A DNA stretch of 64,000 bases, taken from contig AP014719.1 in assembly GCA_001549895.1 (NCBI GenBank), positions 1,984,001-2,048,000 on the forward strand. The letters run 5' to 3'. Under the pieces are notes generated by a model that saw nothing but the letters and a program-made list of their open reading frames with translations, searched no databases and had not been told where the DNA came from. Position numbers and translations under genes: made by a program. Below are positions 1 to 10,480 of this stretch, piece after piece. This DNA is from Arthrobacter sp. Hiyo8. GTDB taxonomy: Bacteria > Actinomycetota > Actinomycetes > Actinomycetales > Micrococcaceae. How positions within the stretch are numbered: position 1 is the first letter of the stretch; each line of letters opens with the position of its first letter.

Positions 1-185
1 CACGTGGCCTCGGACCTGAAGAAGATCAAGGAGGGCAAGAAGCTCTCGCCCATCCTGATGGTCCGGGAGACCTGGCCACGGGCATGCCCGCTCAGGTGGC
101 CGATGGCTATCACCGGGTGTGCGCGAGCTACTACACCGACGAGAACACGGACATTCCCCTGAAACTGGCTGATGCGCCCCGGTAA
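1..185 (+). CDS. 3' end of a small conserved protein, ParB/sulfiredoxin-like (partial, frameshifted)
   Basis: The gene enters from outside the window. Reading frame 1 gives HVASDLKKIKEGKKLSP then ILMVR. After one missing base the next frame gives GDLATGMPAQVADGYHRV and runs to TAA at 183-185. The break is at 65-67, where a GGG run should be GGGG to restore LMVRGDLATG. The GYHR segment followed by a short acidic stretch resembles small actinobacterial proteins with a ParB-like fold. Only about 60 residues are visible, so the family is a guess and no function is assigned. Confidence 0.45.
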   Translation, partial: RGLGPEEDQGGQEALAHPDGPGDLATGMPAQVADGYHRVCASYYTDENTDIPLKLADAPR

Positions 186-224
186 CCACCGCAGACCAAC
201 CGCCAGGCCCGGAGAAGGAGGAAG

Positions 225-1459
225 GTGTCGTTCTTTCAGCTTTCGCTGATCGCCGCAGTCGCGCTCCTCGGTCCGCTCTTGGCGCTACCCCGGAAATGGC
301 ACCTTCCCGTTGTTTTGGGGCAGTTGCTGGCAGGCATCGTCATCGGACGCACGGGACTGGGACTGGTGGACTCCTCGGATCCCACCTTCACGTTCGTGGC
401 CGACGTCGGGTTCGCCCTCATCATGTTCGTCGCCGGGACGCACGTCCCCGTGCGGGACAAGGCCATCCGTCCCGCCCTGGGTAGCGGCGCCTTGCGCGCC
501 GGCGTCGCCGCGGTGCTGGCCGCCGTCGTCGGAGTCGTCATCGCTTTAGCCTTCGGCACCGGACATGCTCCCCTCTACATCGTTTTGCTCGCATCCTCCT
601 CAGCAGCGTTGGTCTTGCCGATCGTCGACTCGCTTCGGCTGACAGGGCCGAAGGTCCTGACGACGACGGCGCAAGTGGCGATCGCTGATATCGCTTGCAT
701 TGTGGCGCTTCCGTTAGCCGTTGACCCGCCGAACGCCGGCCGGGCAGCGGTCGGGGCAGCCGTCGTCGCGGCTTGCGCGTTGGTCTTGTTCTTCGTGCTT
801 CGTTGGCTGGAGAACAGCGGCAACCGCGGACGGTTACACGACATATCCGAAGACCGGAAGTTCGCCTTGGAACTGCGGATCCAGCTGGCCTTGCTGTTCG
901 CGCTTTCAGGGCTCGCGGTCCTCGGCCACGTCTCCATCATGCTGGCCGGGTTCTCCTTCGGCCTGGTGGTCTCCGCGGTGGGCGAACCCCGTCGCCTGGC
1001 GCACCAGCTCTTCGCCGTGAGCGACGGTTTCCTGGGGCCGGTCTTCTTCGTCTGGCTGGGTGCATCGCTCGACCTAAGGACCCTCGCGGGCAGCCCAAGC
1101 ATGATCCTCCTCGGGATCTGCCTTGGCTTTGGAACACTGCTGGTGCACGGAAGCATCCGGCCCTCGGCCAGCCCCTGCCGCTCGCAGTACTGGCCTCGTC
1201 CCAATTGGGAGTGCCGGTTGCAGCCGCCACCATCGGCTCCCAATTGCACTTGCTGGAACCGGGAGAAGCCGCCGCTATGATCCTCGGGGCCCTCATCAGC
1301 ATTGGGGCAAGCACCATCGCGGGTTCGCGGGCGGCACGCAAATATTCGGAAGCCGCTCCGGAATCCGCGGGTGAGGGGCCAAAGAGCGGGGGCCGGCCGG
1401 CAAAGGACAATCCGGCAAAGGCCCGGCAGGCAAGCCCTCCGAAGGTGGTCCGGCGATAA
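225..1459 (+). CDS. CPA2-family cation/proton antiporter (KefB-like membrane domain)
   Basis: A polytopic inner-membrane protein of about 411 residues that probably exchanges Na+ or K+ for protons. The GTG start at 225 follows a strong ribosome site (GGAGAAGGAGG, 211-221). It opens with a hydrophobic segment, and repeated membrane spans follow across the whole length, with the family-typical VLGQLLAGIVIGRTGLGL and ADVGFALIMFVAGTHV. One frameshift near 1160 separates the first 310 residues from the continuation LGQPLPLAVLASSQLGVPVA. The tail after 1380 is short, charged and low in complexity; there is no TrkA-N or TrkA-C regulatory domain. Ion specificity cannot be read from the sequence. Confidence 0.8.
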
Positions 1460-1606
1460 CTGCCTGATTCCCATACCCGCAGCATGACCCCGTCACACGA
1501 CCCATCCGACAGCGGCACGGCCACGAACCACCGGTAGAATTGCGGGGTTGACCAGACCGAGCTGGACTGTCGACCACCCGCTTGAACGCCACCGAGGGAG
1601 GAACCC

Positions 1607-2229
1607 GTGCGCGCATCGCATGCCCGGACGCCCTTCCATGCCATGCGTTCGGTGGCCCTGGCGGTCGCCATTGTTGTCCTCGCGGCAGGTGCCCATGTCC
1701 TCTCCGGGGTGCGCTTCCCGTCGCTCCGGTCCTGTTGGCCGTCCTTGCATTGACCGGGCTCGTCACCACTCTTGCCACCCGGTTCAAGCTCGGATTCCCG
1801 GTCATTGCCGCGCTTCTGGGAGCCGGCCAGCTTCTCCTGCACGAGGCCTTCACGGCATTCGGTCCGCTCACTGTTCCGGCTCCGGGCTCACCAGCACACC
1901 ACTTGGCGGCTGAACACCTCTCCCCGCCGCTGGGCACTGAAACAGTCCATTTTCACGAGGTCGACACTCCCCTCAGCTGGTTGATGCTGACGGGGCACGC
2001 CCTCGCCACTGCCGCTTCGGCATTGCTCCTGGCCAAGGGCGAGCAGGCACTGTGGCAGCTCGAGGCCTGGCTTCGTCCCCTCCTGCAGCTCATCCGACTG
2101 ATCTTCAGGCCCGACGCCGGCAACGCAGCTGTTGCGTTCAGCGCACCTGCCGTATTCATCCCCCGCCCGTGGCGGAACCTCAGGCAAGACAGCAGACGCG
2201 GCCCGCCCGCCGTCGTCGTACCCTCCTGA
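1607..2229 (+). CDS. Small membrane protein upstream of YcnI, histidine-rich loop
   Basis: The GTG start at 1607 follows GAGGGAGG. The first frame gives a signal-anchor-like segment (SVALAVAIVVLAAGAHVLSG). One missing base near 1720 moves the reading to APVLLAVLALTGLVTTLATR and on to the stop at 2229, about 207 residues in all. About four membrane segments are visible, with a loop between them rich in His and Glu (HHLAAEH and VHFHEVDTP). It ends 86 bp before the YcnI-type copper protein in the same orientation. From that context and the His clusters I infer a role in metal handling, but I do not recognise the family. Confidence 0.6.
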
Positions 2230-2314
2230 CTCCGCCCGGCGCCGCCTTCAACTGGTGACGGGCACATCCCCTCACTTTGGCGCGCCTTCGCGCGCCCGTT
2301 GAAAGGCAACAACC

Positions 2315-3043
2315 ATGAACAAGTCCTCACTCCGCCGCGCCCTCTCCGCTACCGCAATCGCGGGCGGCACCGCCGCACTGATGATGGCCGGCCTCGCAGG
2401 CGCATCTGCCCACGTCTCCATCAACCCGGACAAGACCACGGCCAACTCGTATGCCCTGCTGACGTTCGGCGTCCCGCACGGCTGCGACACCTCAGGCACC
2501 ACCAAGTTGACCATCAACCTGCCCGAGGAACTGACCGACGCCACGCCCACGGTGAACCCCAACTGGACAGTCGAAAAGGTGACGCAGACGCTGCCGGAAC
2601 CCAAGAAACTGGCCGACGGCACATCGATCACCAAACGCACCAGCCAGATCGTCTACACGGCTAAGGCTCCGCTGGACCCGCACTTGCGCGACGCGCTGGT
2701 CCTGTCCGTGAAGCTGCCCGACACCGCTGGCAAGACCCTCTACTTCCCCACGCTCCAGAACTGCGAGCAAGGGCAGACGAACTGGGCTGAAATCCCGAAG
2801 GACGGCCAGGACGCGCACTCGCTGAAGGCTCCGGCTCCTTCGGTGGCCGTCACAGCCGCAGATCCGGCCGCGGGTGACACCCACATGGCTGCGTCCATCT
2901 CCACCGAGCAGGTAGCTTCCGTGACCGACGACGGCTCACAGGCGCGCAGCTGGGCCGGCCTGATCGCCGGCGTGGCAGGGCTGGGTCTGGGTGGCGCGGC
3001 CTTCTTCCGCAGCCGTTCCGCCAAGGCATCAGTCTCCAAGTAA
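2315..3043 (+). CDS. ycnI: YcnI family (DUF1775) copper-binding exported protein
   Basis: This 242-residue intact protein has an N-terminal signal peptide ending at GASA, so that mature residue 1 is His (HVSINPD). It has a C-terminal membrane helix (WAGLIAGVAGLGLGGAAFF) and a basic tail, so it is anchored outside the membrane. In known YcnI proteins the N-terminal His and a conserved Trp form a mono-histidine copper site; the matching Trp is visible in NWAEIP. The characteristic FGVPHGCD segment is also present. It follows a His-rich membrane protein gene, and the pair probably handles copper. The chaperone or storage role is family knowledge, not seen here. Confidence 0.9.
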   Translation: MNKSSLRRALSATAIAGGTAALMMAGLAGASAHVSINPDKTTANSYALLTFGVPHGCDTSGTTKLTINLPEELTDATPTVNPNWTVEKVTQTLPEPKKLADGTSITKRTSQIVYTAKAPLDPHLRDALVLSVKLPDTAGKTLYFPTLQNCEQGQTNWAEIPKDGQDAHSLKAPAPSVAVTAADPAAGDTHMAASISTEQVASVTDDGSQARSWAGLIAGVAGLGLGGAAFFRSRSAKASVSK

Positions 3044-3148
3044 CGGCTCCGTTGGGTCGGCGTCCGGAACATTACGATCCGGACGCCAATCCGGCGCCGC
3101 TGCCGCGCCGCAGTTGACTCCGGCAAATGACGACGAAAAGCTGAGCGC

Positions 3149-3786
3149 ATGACGAATATGCGAGTCAAGAACGGTCTCCTGCTCACGATGGCAGCAGCCT
3201 CGGTATTCCTGCTCTCCGGCTGTTTCCAAACCCAGGCCCAGCCCTCGGGATCAGCCGTACCCAGCGACACGGCGTCGGCCTCGTCGTCACCGTCGGCCTC
3301 GGCCTCAAGTACTCCTACTTCAAGCGGCAGCGCCACGCCATCGAGCACCGGGACGACGCCATCAGGCGTCGCTCTCTGCAAAGCGGGCTCGCTGACAGCA
3401 TCTGTCGACTCCACAGGGGGCGGAGCGGCAGGGAGCGTCTACATGAAACTCATCCTGACCAACTCCGGCACGCAACCCTGCGTCCTCAATGGCTTCCCGG
3501 GCGTCTCACTCACGTCGGGACCGCGGGCGATCCGATCGGCGCGGCTGCCGCGCGCGACGACTCCCAGCCTGTGACGCAAGTGCTCCTCGCTCCGGGGAAG
3601 GCCGGTTTCGCCCAACTCCGCTACACTCAGGCCGGGAACTACCCCGAGTGCACCCAGGCCCCAGCCGCCGGCTTCCGGGTCTACCCACCCGAGGACACCG
3701 CTTCGCTGTTCATCCCGCAGCAATACACGGCTTGCAGCAACACCAATATCAATCTCCTGACCGTCCAGGCGTTCCAGGCGGGGTAG
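3149..3786 (+). CDS. Lipoprotein, DUF4232-like secreted domain
   Basis: The protein of about 212 residues starts with a lipoprotein signal (FLLSGCFQ, lipobox Cys about residue 25). A Ser/Thr/Pro-rich linker of about 45 residues follows, then a domain with LCKAGSLTASVDSTGGGAAG and NSGTQPCVLNGFPGVSL. These match DUF4232, a domain found on actinobacterial cell-surface lipoproteins. One C is missing at 3521-3522 (CCC read as CC); restoring it gives TSGPAGDPIG and the frame to TAG at 3784-3786. Paired cysteines suggest disulfides outside the cell. Function is unknown. Confidence 0.75.
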
Positions 3787-3838
3787 GCGGTCCAGCGCTG
3801 TTCCTTATTGTGTCGGTGCCGTGAGGCATGATGGAGGA

Positions 3839-6800
3839 ATGCAGGAGCAGAAGCTACCGGGCGGTCCTGGCAATTCAGCCATGGACCGCTTCAGCCGTGC
3901 CACGCGCGAGTGGTTCCTTGGTGCTTTCTCCGCGCCCACCCCTGCCCAGGACGGTGCATGGAAGGCCATTTCTTCGGGATCGCACGCCCTTGTGGTTGCG
4001 CCCACGGGTTCCGGCAAGACGCTCGCAGCATTCCTGTGGGCGTTGGACCGGCTCTTGTCCGTGTCCCCGCTTGCTTCGGCGGACGCCCTTCCGGAACTTG
4101 AGGGCACAACCGCCCGTGCCAAAGCTCCCAAGCGCAAGACCCGAGTCCTGTATATCTCGCCCCTCAAGGCCCTCGGCGTGGACGTCGAACGGAACCTCCG
4201 CTCGCCGCTGATCGGCATCACGCAAACCGCAAAACGGCTCGGGTTGCCGGCCCCGCTGGTCAGCGTCGGAGTCCGTTCAGGAGATACGACGACGGCGGAC
4301 CGCCGCGCGCTGCTCAGCCACCCGCCGGACATCCTCATCACCACGCCCGAGTCCTTGTTCCTCATGCTGACGTCCAAAGCCCGGGAGACGCTCAGCGAGG
4401 TGGACACCGTGATCGTCGACGAGGTCCACGCCGTTGCAGGCACCAAGCGTGGCGCACACCTCGCGGTGTCATTGGAACGGCTCGATGCGCTGCTGCCGAA
4501 ACCCGCCCAACGGATCGGCCTCTCGGCTACCGTGGAGCCGCGCGAGCTCGTCGCACAGTTTCTCGCCGGTTCGGCACCCGTGGAAATCGTCGCACCACCG
4601 TCGCACAAAAACTGGAACCTCAGCGTCAGCGTTCCTGTGGAGGACATGTCCGACCTGGCGGGAGCCGCGGGCGCCTTCGACTCCGGGCCGGCCTCCGGAC
4701 TGCAACCGCAAGCGTCCATTTGGCCGCATGTCGAGGAGAAGATCGTCGACCTTGTGCTGTCGAAGCAGTCCACCATTGTGTTCGCGAACTCCCGGCGCCT
4801 CGCGGAGCGACTCACAGCCCGATTGAACGAGATCTACGCGGAGCGCCAACTCATGGCGGTGGATGTGTTTTCCGCCGCGGCGGATTCGGCGCTGGACTCG
4901 GGGCTACCGTCCTCGACGGCGACTCCGGCGCACATGATGGCCCAGGCCGGCAGCACGAGCGGCGCCGATCCGGTCCTGGCCCGCGCGCACCACGGTTCCG
5001 TGTCCAAGGACCAGCGGGCACTCATCGAGGATGACCTCAAGTCCGGCCGGCTGCGGTGCGTTGTGGCCACGTCGTCCCTGGAACTCGGCATCGACATGGG
5101 TGCCGTGGACCTTGTAGTCCAGGTCGAGTCGCCGCCGTCGGTGGCCAGCGGACTGCAAAGGGTTGGCCGCGCCGGGCACCAAGTAGGTGAGATTTCAGAA
5201 GGCGTACTCTTCCCCAAGCACCGGGCAGACCTCGTCCACACCGCCATCACTGTGGAACGCATGCTGAGCGGGAAGATCGAACGCCTCCACGTTCCAGCCA
5301 ACCCTTGGACATCCTCGCCCAACAAACGGTCGCCGCCACCGCCCTGGGAAGCATCGATGTCGAGGAATGGTTCGCCACCGTTCGGCGCTCCGCTCCTTTC
5401 GCCACCCTGCCCCGCTCAGCTTTCGAAGCCACCCTGGATCTCCTGGCTGGCCGGTATCCTTCGGACGAATTCGCCGAACTCAGGCCGCGCATCATCTGGG
5501 ACCGGAATGCCGGCACCATCGAGGGCCGCCCCGGAGCACAGCGACTTGCCGTCACCTCGGGCGGAACTATCCCGGACCGCGGGCTCTTCGGCGTGTACAT
5601 CATCGGCACCGAGAGCGAAGGCACCGGTTCTGGGTCCGGCTCCGGTTCCAGCCAGGCCGGTCCAGGGTCCGCACAGGAGCCCAGTCCGGCGTCGCGCGCT
5701 GCCAAAGGCGGCCGACGCGTCGGCGAGCTCGACGAGGAAATGGTCTACGAATCACGCGTCGGCGACATCTTTGCCCTGGGCGCCACGAGCTGGAAAATCG
5801 AGGACATCACGCACGACCGTGTCCTTGTCTCGCCCGCCTTCGGCCAGCCCGGAAAACTCCCCTTCTGGAAGGGCGATTCCTTGGGCCGGCCGGTGGATCT
5901 CGGCCGCGCCCTCGGAGCATTCGTGCGTGAGCTTTCCGCCTCGGACCAAGAGCCGGCACTGGAACGCTGCAAGGCCAGCGGACTGGACGACTTCGCCGCC
6001 GGCAACCTGATCCAGTATCTGGGCGAACAGAGGCAGGCCACGGAAGTGGTCCCCAATGACCGGACGCTCGTGGTCGAACGGTTCCATGACGAACTCGGCG
6101 ATTGGCGCGTGGTGCTGCACAGCCCCTTCGGCATGCCGGTCCACGCACCGTGGGCACTCGCCGTCGGGCAGCGGCTCCAGCAGCGCTACGGGCTGGACGG
6201 TTCCGCGATGGCCGCCGACGACGGGATCGTGCTGCGGGTCCCGATGATGGAGGACGAACCTCCGGGGGCCGAGCTGTTCCTGTTCGACCCGGAGGAGCTT
6301 GAGCAGATCGTGACGGCGGAGGTTGGCGGGAGTGCCTTGTTCGCCTCCCGCTTCCGCGAGTGTGCTGCGCGCGCCCTGTTGTTGCCGCGCCAGAACCCTG
6401 CGAAAAGGCAGCCGCTGTGGCAGCAACGGCAACGCTCCGCGCAATTGCTGGATGTCGCGAAGAAGTACCCGTCTTTCCCCATCGTGCTCGAAACCGTGCG
6501 CGAGTGTTTGCAGGACGTCTACGACCTCCCCGCGTTGAAAGACATAGCAGCTTCGATCGAGCGCAGGGAACTGCGCTTGGTTCAGACCACCACGCAGCAG
6601 CCCTCACCCTTCGCCAAATCGCTGCTCTTTGGGTATGTGGCCCAGTATTTGTACGAGGGCGATTCACCGCTCGCCGAACGCAGGGCCGCTGCCTTGGCCC
6701 TCGACTCCACGCTCCTCAACGAGCTCCTGGGCAGGGTGGAACTACGCGAACTCCTCGACGCGAAGGTCATTGAGACCACCGAGCTCGAGCTCCAGCGGCT

Positions 6801-8843
6801 CGCACCGGACCGGCTGGTCCGTGGGATGGAAGGCGTCGCGGACTTGCTGCGCCTGCTCGGCCCTTGAGCGTCGAAGAAGTGGCGGCCCGTTTGCAGCCCG
6901 AAGGAGTGGAAGCTTCCGCGGATCCGGCCGCGTCGCAACTGGCGGCGGGATCGCATCTGGCCGCATCGCATCTGGCGGCGCTGCGCAAGGCCAACCGCGC
7001 CCTCACCGTGACGCTCAGCGGCGTTGAACGATTCGCCGCTATCGAGGACGCGGCCCGGCTCCGCGATGCCATCGGGGTTCCGCTGCCCATGGGAGTGCCG
7101 CTCGCCTTCATCGAACCCGTCCACGATCCGCTCGGGGACCTGGTCTCCCGATACGCACGAACCCACGGACCCTTCACGGCCGAGGAAGCCGCCTCGAGGT
7201 TGGGACTGGGTGTCGCCGTCGTAAGCACTGCGCTCAAACGCCTGGCCGCGGACGGCCGCGTAGTGGAGGGCGAGTTCCGCCCGCACCCGAGTGCGCCGGC
7301 CACGGTTCCCGATGAGGGCCCGGAGTTGTTGGAGGCACCGGAACTCCCGGCTGTTCCGCTCCGCGGAGTCCCATTGAGTAGCGAGTGGTGCGATTCCGAA
7401 GTGCTGCGCAAGCTCCGGCGTCGTTCGCTTGCTGCACTGCGCGCCGAAGTGGAGCCGGTGGACGCTGCCGCGTACGGCCGGTTCCTCCCCACCTGGCAAA
7501 ACGTATCCGTGCCCTCGGCCGGCCGTCCTGGTTCTTCTGGAGGCAGGGGTGCCCCGGCGCTGCGCGGGCTCGACGGCATCATGACCGCCATCGATCAGCT
7601 CTCCGGCGTGCCTGTTCCGGCGTCGGCGTGGGAGCCTTTGGTGCTGGCCAGCCGCATTTCCGATTACCAACCGGCCATGTTGGACGAGCTCATGGCCGCG
7701 GGCGAAGTCTTGTGGTCAGGGGCTGGCTCGTTGCCCGGGAACGACGGGTGGATCAGTCTCCATGTGGCCGAAGCCGCGGAGCTCACCCTCAACCCGGACC
7801 CCGAATTCGAGCCCGGCGACGCCCAACTCCGCCTTCTGGAATACCTGCAGACCGGCGGGGGCGCCTATTTCTTCCGGCAACTCACCGATGTTGCCGGCGG
7901 CATGGACGCGGTCCTTAGCGACGATGCCGTGGTGGCTGCCCTGTGGGACCTCGTGTGGGCCGGCCGCATCACGGGCGACACCTTCGCCCCCGTCCGCGCG
8001 ATGATTGCCGGCGGACGCACGGCGCACAAACAGCCCGCGCGGCCGCCGCGTGCCAGGTCCCTCCGCATGAGCAGGCTCGGTCGATCGCACGGCACGGGCT
8101 TGATGGGATCGCCAGGACTCACGGGCGGACGCTACGGCTCGGTCACCGGAGCGGCTCCGACTCCCCCGCTCGCCGTTGGACGCTGGTCCGCGTTGCCTGC
8201 TCCCGAGCTCGACCCCACCATCCACGCGCGCGGCACCGCCGAACTCCTCCTCGACAGGTACGGCGTCGTGACTCGGGGCTCCGTCATGGTGGAGAACATC
8301 GTGGGCGGATTCGGGCTGATGTACAAGGTCCTCGCGCGCCTCGAAGAAGCCGGGCGGTGCCGCCGCGGCTACTTCATCGAACACCTCGGCGCCGCCCAAT
8401 TTGCCGTGCCGGCGACAGTGGACCGATTACGCTCCTTCACGGAGGACGCCCAACTCGCCAAAACGGAGCCAGTCGCTTTGGCCCTCGCCGCAACGGACCC
8501 CGCAAACCCGTATGGCGCGGCCCTCCCGTGGCCCGCGTTGGCCGTCGACGCTGGATCGGGCCACCGTCCGGGACGGAAAGCAGGTGCCCTGGTGGTGATA
8601 GTCGACGGCGCCTTGGTTTTGTATGTCGAACGGGGAGGGAAGACCCTGCTCACTTTCAGCCAAGACGACGCCGTCCTGGCCGCTGCCGCTGCCGCGCTCG
8701 TCGGAGTGGTGCGGCGGGGAGCCGTGGACAAATTGATTATGGAAAAGGTCAACGGCCATGACCTCTTGGACACCCCCGTGGCTTCCGCCCTTGCGGCTGC
8801 CGGGGCGTACTCCACGCCGAAGGGTTTGAGGATCCGTGCCTGA
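3839..8843 (+). CDS. lhr: Lhr-type large ATP-dependent 3'-5' DNA helicase
   Basis: This is a superfamily 2 helicase of about 1,668 residues, the usual size for full-length actinobacterial Lhr, thought to act in DNA repair. Visible motifs are Walker A APTGSGKT (about residues 54-61), DEVH box VIVDEVHAVAG, motif III GLSATVEP and motif VI QRVGRAGHQ (about residue 440). The long C-terminal half carries the Lhr winged-helix and Lhr-CTD region. Two frameshifts split it, at 5302-5304 (restoring PANPLDILAQQ) and 6861-6863 (restoring LLGPLSVEEV), each in a CCC run that should be CCCC. The ATG at 3839 is only one option; an in-frame GTG lies at 3821. It overlaps the next gene by 8 bp, so Lhr and the glycosylase are probably co-transcribed. 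Confidence 0.9.
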
Positions 8844-9724
8844 GGGTGACTCGGTCTGGCGGGCCGCCGCGGAGTTGCACAAGGCCCTCGCTGGGCAGGC
8901 CCTTGTCTCCTCGGACTTCCGGGTACCCAGGTTTGCCACACTGAACCTGGCCGGATGGACCGTGTCCGAGGTAGTGCCACGGGGAAAGCACCTGCTCATG
9001 CGCTTGCTGGAGCCGGCGGCGGTTGGGTCGGTCGCGACTGGGCCGGCGGACGATGCCGGTCCGGCGGCTACCGGACCATCCCGCCGCGCCCTGACCATCC
9101 ATTCGCATTTGAAAATGGAGGGAAGCTGGCAGGTCTATTCCCCCGGCGGCCGGTGGAGGAAACCCGGCCACACGGCCAGGTGCGTCCTCCGCACAGCGAC
9201 GGCCGACGTCGTCGGCTTCTCCTTGGGAATCCTGGAGGTGATCCCGACGCCGGACGAGTCCCGCGTAGTAGGGCACCTCGGCCCGGACCTGCTCGGGCCC
9301 GACTGGGACGCGGAAGAGGCCGTTCGTCGGCTCCGGGCCGCGCCGGACGCACCGATCGGCGTCGCACTGTTGGACCAGCGGAACCTCGCCGGCCTCGGCA
9401 ATATCTACCGTTGCGAGGCGTGTTTCCTGGCCGGGGTACATCCGGCCGCGCCGGTATCGGCTGTGAAGGATCTGCCGGCGATGCTCGCCGAAGCCAAGGT
9501 TATGCTCGAAGCCAACCTCGGACCCGGCCAAGGATCACGCGCGGCACAGCGTTCCCTGGAGTCCGGGAATTCCCCGCTCCGGCTACTGGGTGTACGGCCG
9601 CGAGCACCAGCCGTGCCTTCGTTGCCGGACGCCGATTCGCCGCGGAGTGCTGGGGCCAGCATCCGGGATGGAAGACCGCACCATCTACTTCTGCCCGGAG
9701 TGCCAGCCCGGCTCGTCCGGCTGA
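8836..9724 (+). CDS. nei2: Fpg/Nei-family DNA glycosylase (Nei2-like)
   Basis: A base-excision repair enzyme that removes oxidised bases and nicks the abasic site. Mature MPEGDSVWR supplies the catalytic Pro2 and Glu3 of the family, and GKHLLMRL carries the conserved Lys of the beta-elimination loop. NLAGLGNIYRCEACF matches the helix-two-turns-helix region. The C-terminal zinc finger is visible in another frame as WVYGREHQPCLRC and YFCPECQPG, with four Cys, ending at TGA 9722-9724. Between about 9520 and 9570 the frame changes by a net two deleted bases (or one inserted). The start overlaps the end of lhr, so the two repair genes are translationally coupled. It is convergent with yczE across a strong terminator. 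Confidence 0.88.
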
Positions 9725-9740
9725 CGCTGCGGAAATTCCC

Positions 9741-9768
9741 TGACGCCCCCGGAATTCCGGGGGCGTCA
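9741..9768. terminator. Bidirectional terminator between nei2 and yczE
   Basis: A perfect 28-bp palindrome with 14-base arms (TGACGCCCCCGGAA and its complement) lies in the gap between the convergent nei2 and yczE genes. It is GC-rich and would fold on either strand. There is no long T tract, so termination is inferred from position and stability. Confidence 0.7.
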
Positions 9769-9800
9769 AGAAATCTGCGAGTCGCCAGGAAGATTCCGCG

Positions 9801-10457
9801 TCACGAAGTGGCCGGCACGGCTTCCGGGGCAGCCACGGGAGCCTTCACCGGAACCGTAAACAGCGGCAGCAATAGCTGAACCACCGGGCCAATGGCCAAG
9901 GCGTAGACAACGGTTCCAACGCCGACGGACCCACCCAACAGCCAGCCCACACCGAGCACGACAACCTCGATCAAGGTCCGGGACAAACGCACCGACCATC
10001 CGGTGCGGCGGGCAAGTCCCGTCATGAGTCCGTCGCGGGCACCCGGGCCAAGGCGTGCGCCGATGTAGCAAGCGGAAGCGATTCCGTTCAGGACCACGGC
10101 GCCGGCGAGCATGGCGATCTGACCACCCAGGTGCGAGAACGCCGGGATCAGGGCCAGGCCGATGTCCGCGAAGACTCCCACCAGAACGGCGTTGGCGAGG
10201 GTTCCGAAACCGGGCATCTGCCTCAGCGGTATCCAGAGGAGAAGAACCAGGAAGCTGACCACTACGACGACGGTGCCGATGCTCCACCCGATCTTCCCCG
10301 CGACGCCTTGGTGGAAGACATCCCAGGGGTCCAGGCCAAGGCCGGCCCGGATGAACATGGCCAGGGAGATCCCGTACATTGCGAGGCCAATCAGGAGCTG
10401 GGTGATTCTGCGGGTCATCATGAAACCATGCTCCCGAAAACTGGCATTGCTTTCCAT
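9801..10457 (-). CDS. yczE: YczE/YitT-type integral membrane protein
   Basis: An intact protein of up to 218 residues with about five membrane helices (LLIGLAMYGISLAMFIRAGLG, then GTVVVVVSFLVLLLWIP and others). The segment GLGLDPWDVFHQG near the first helix is characteristic of the YczE/YyaS family. An internal start at MMTRRITQ (10421) fits the family's N terminus better than 10457. It is divergent from the MocR-type regulator at 10481, the arrangement known for YczR and YczE in actinobacteria and Bacillus, so YczE is the expected target. The transported substrate is unknown. Confidence 0.85.
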   Translation of the reverse strand: MESNASFREHGFMMTRRITQLLIGLAMYGISLAMFIRAGLGLDPWDVFHQGVAGKIGWSIGTVVVVVSFLVLLLWIPLRQMPGFGTLANAVLVGVFADIGLALIPAFSHLGGQIAMLAGAVVLNGIASACYIGARLGPGARDGLMTGLARRTGWSVRLSRTLIEVVVLGVGWLLGGSVGVGTVVYALAIGPVVQLLLPLFTVPVKAPVAAPEAVPATS

Positions 10458-10480
10458 AGCCAGTTTGCAATACTGGTCTT

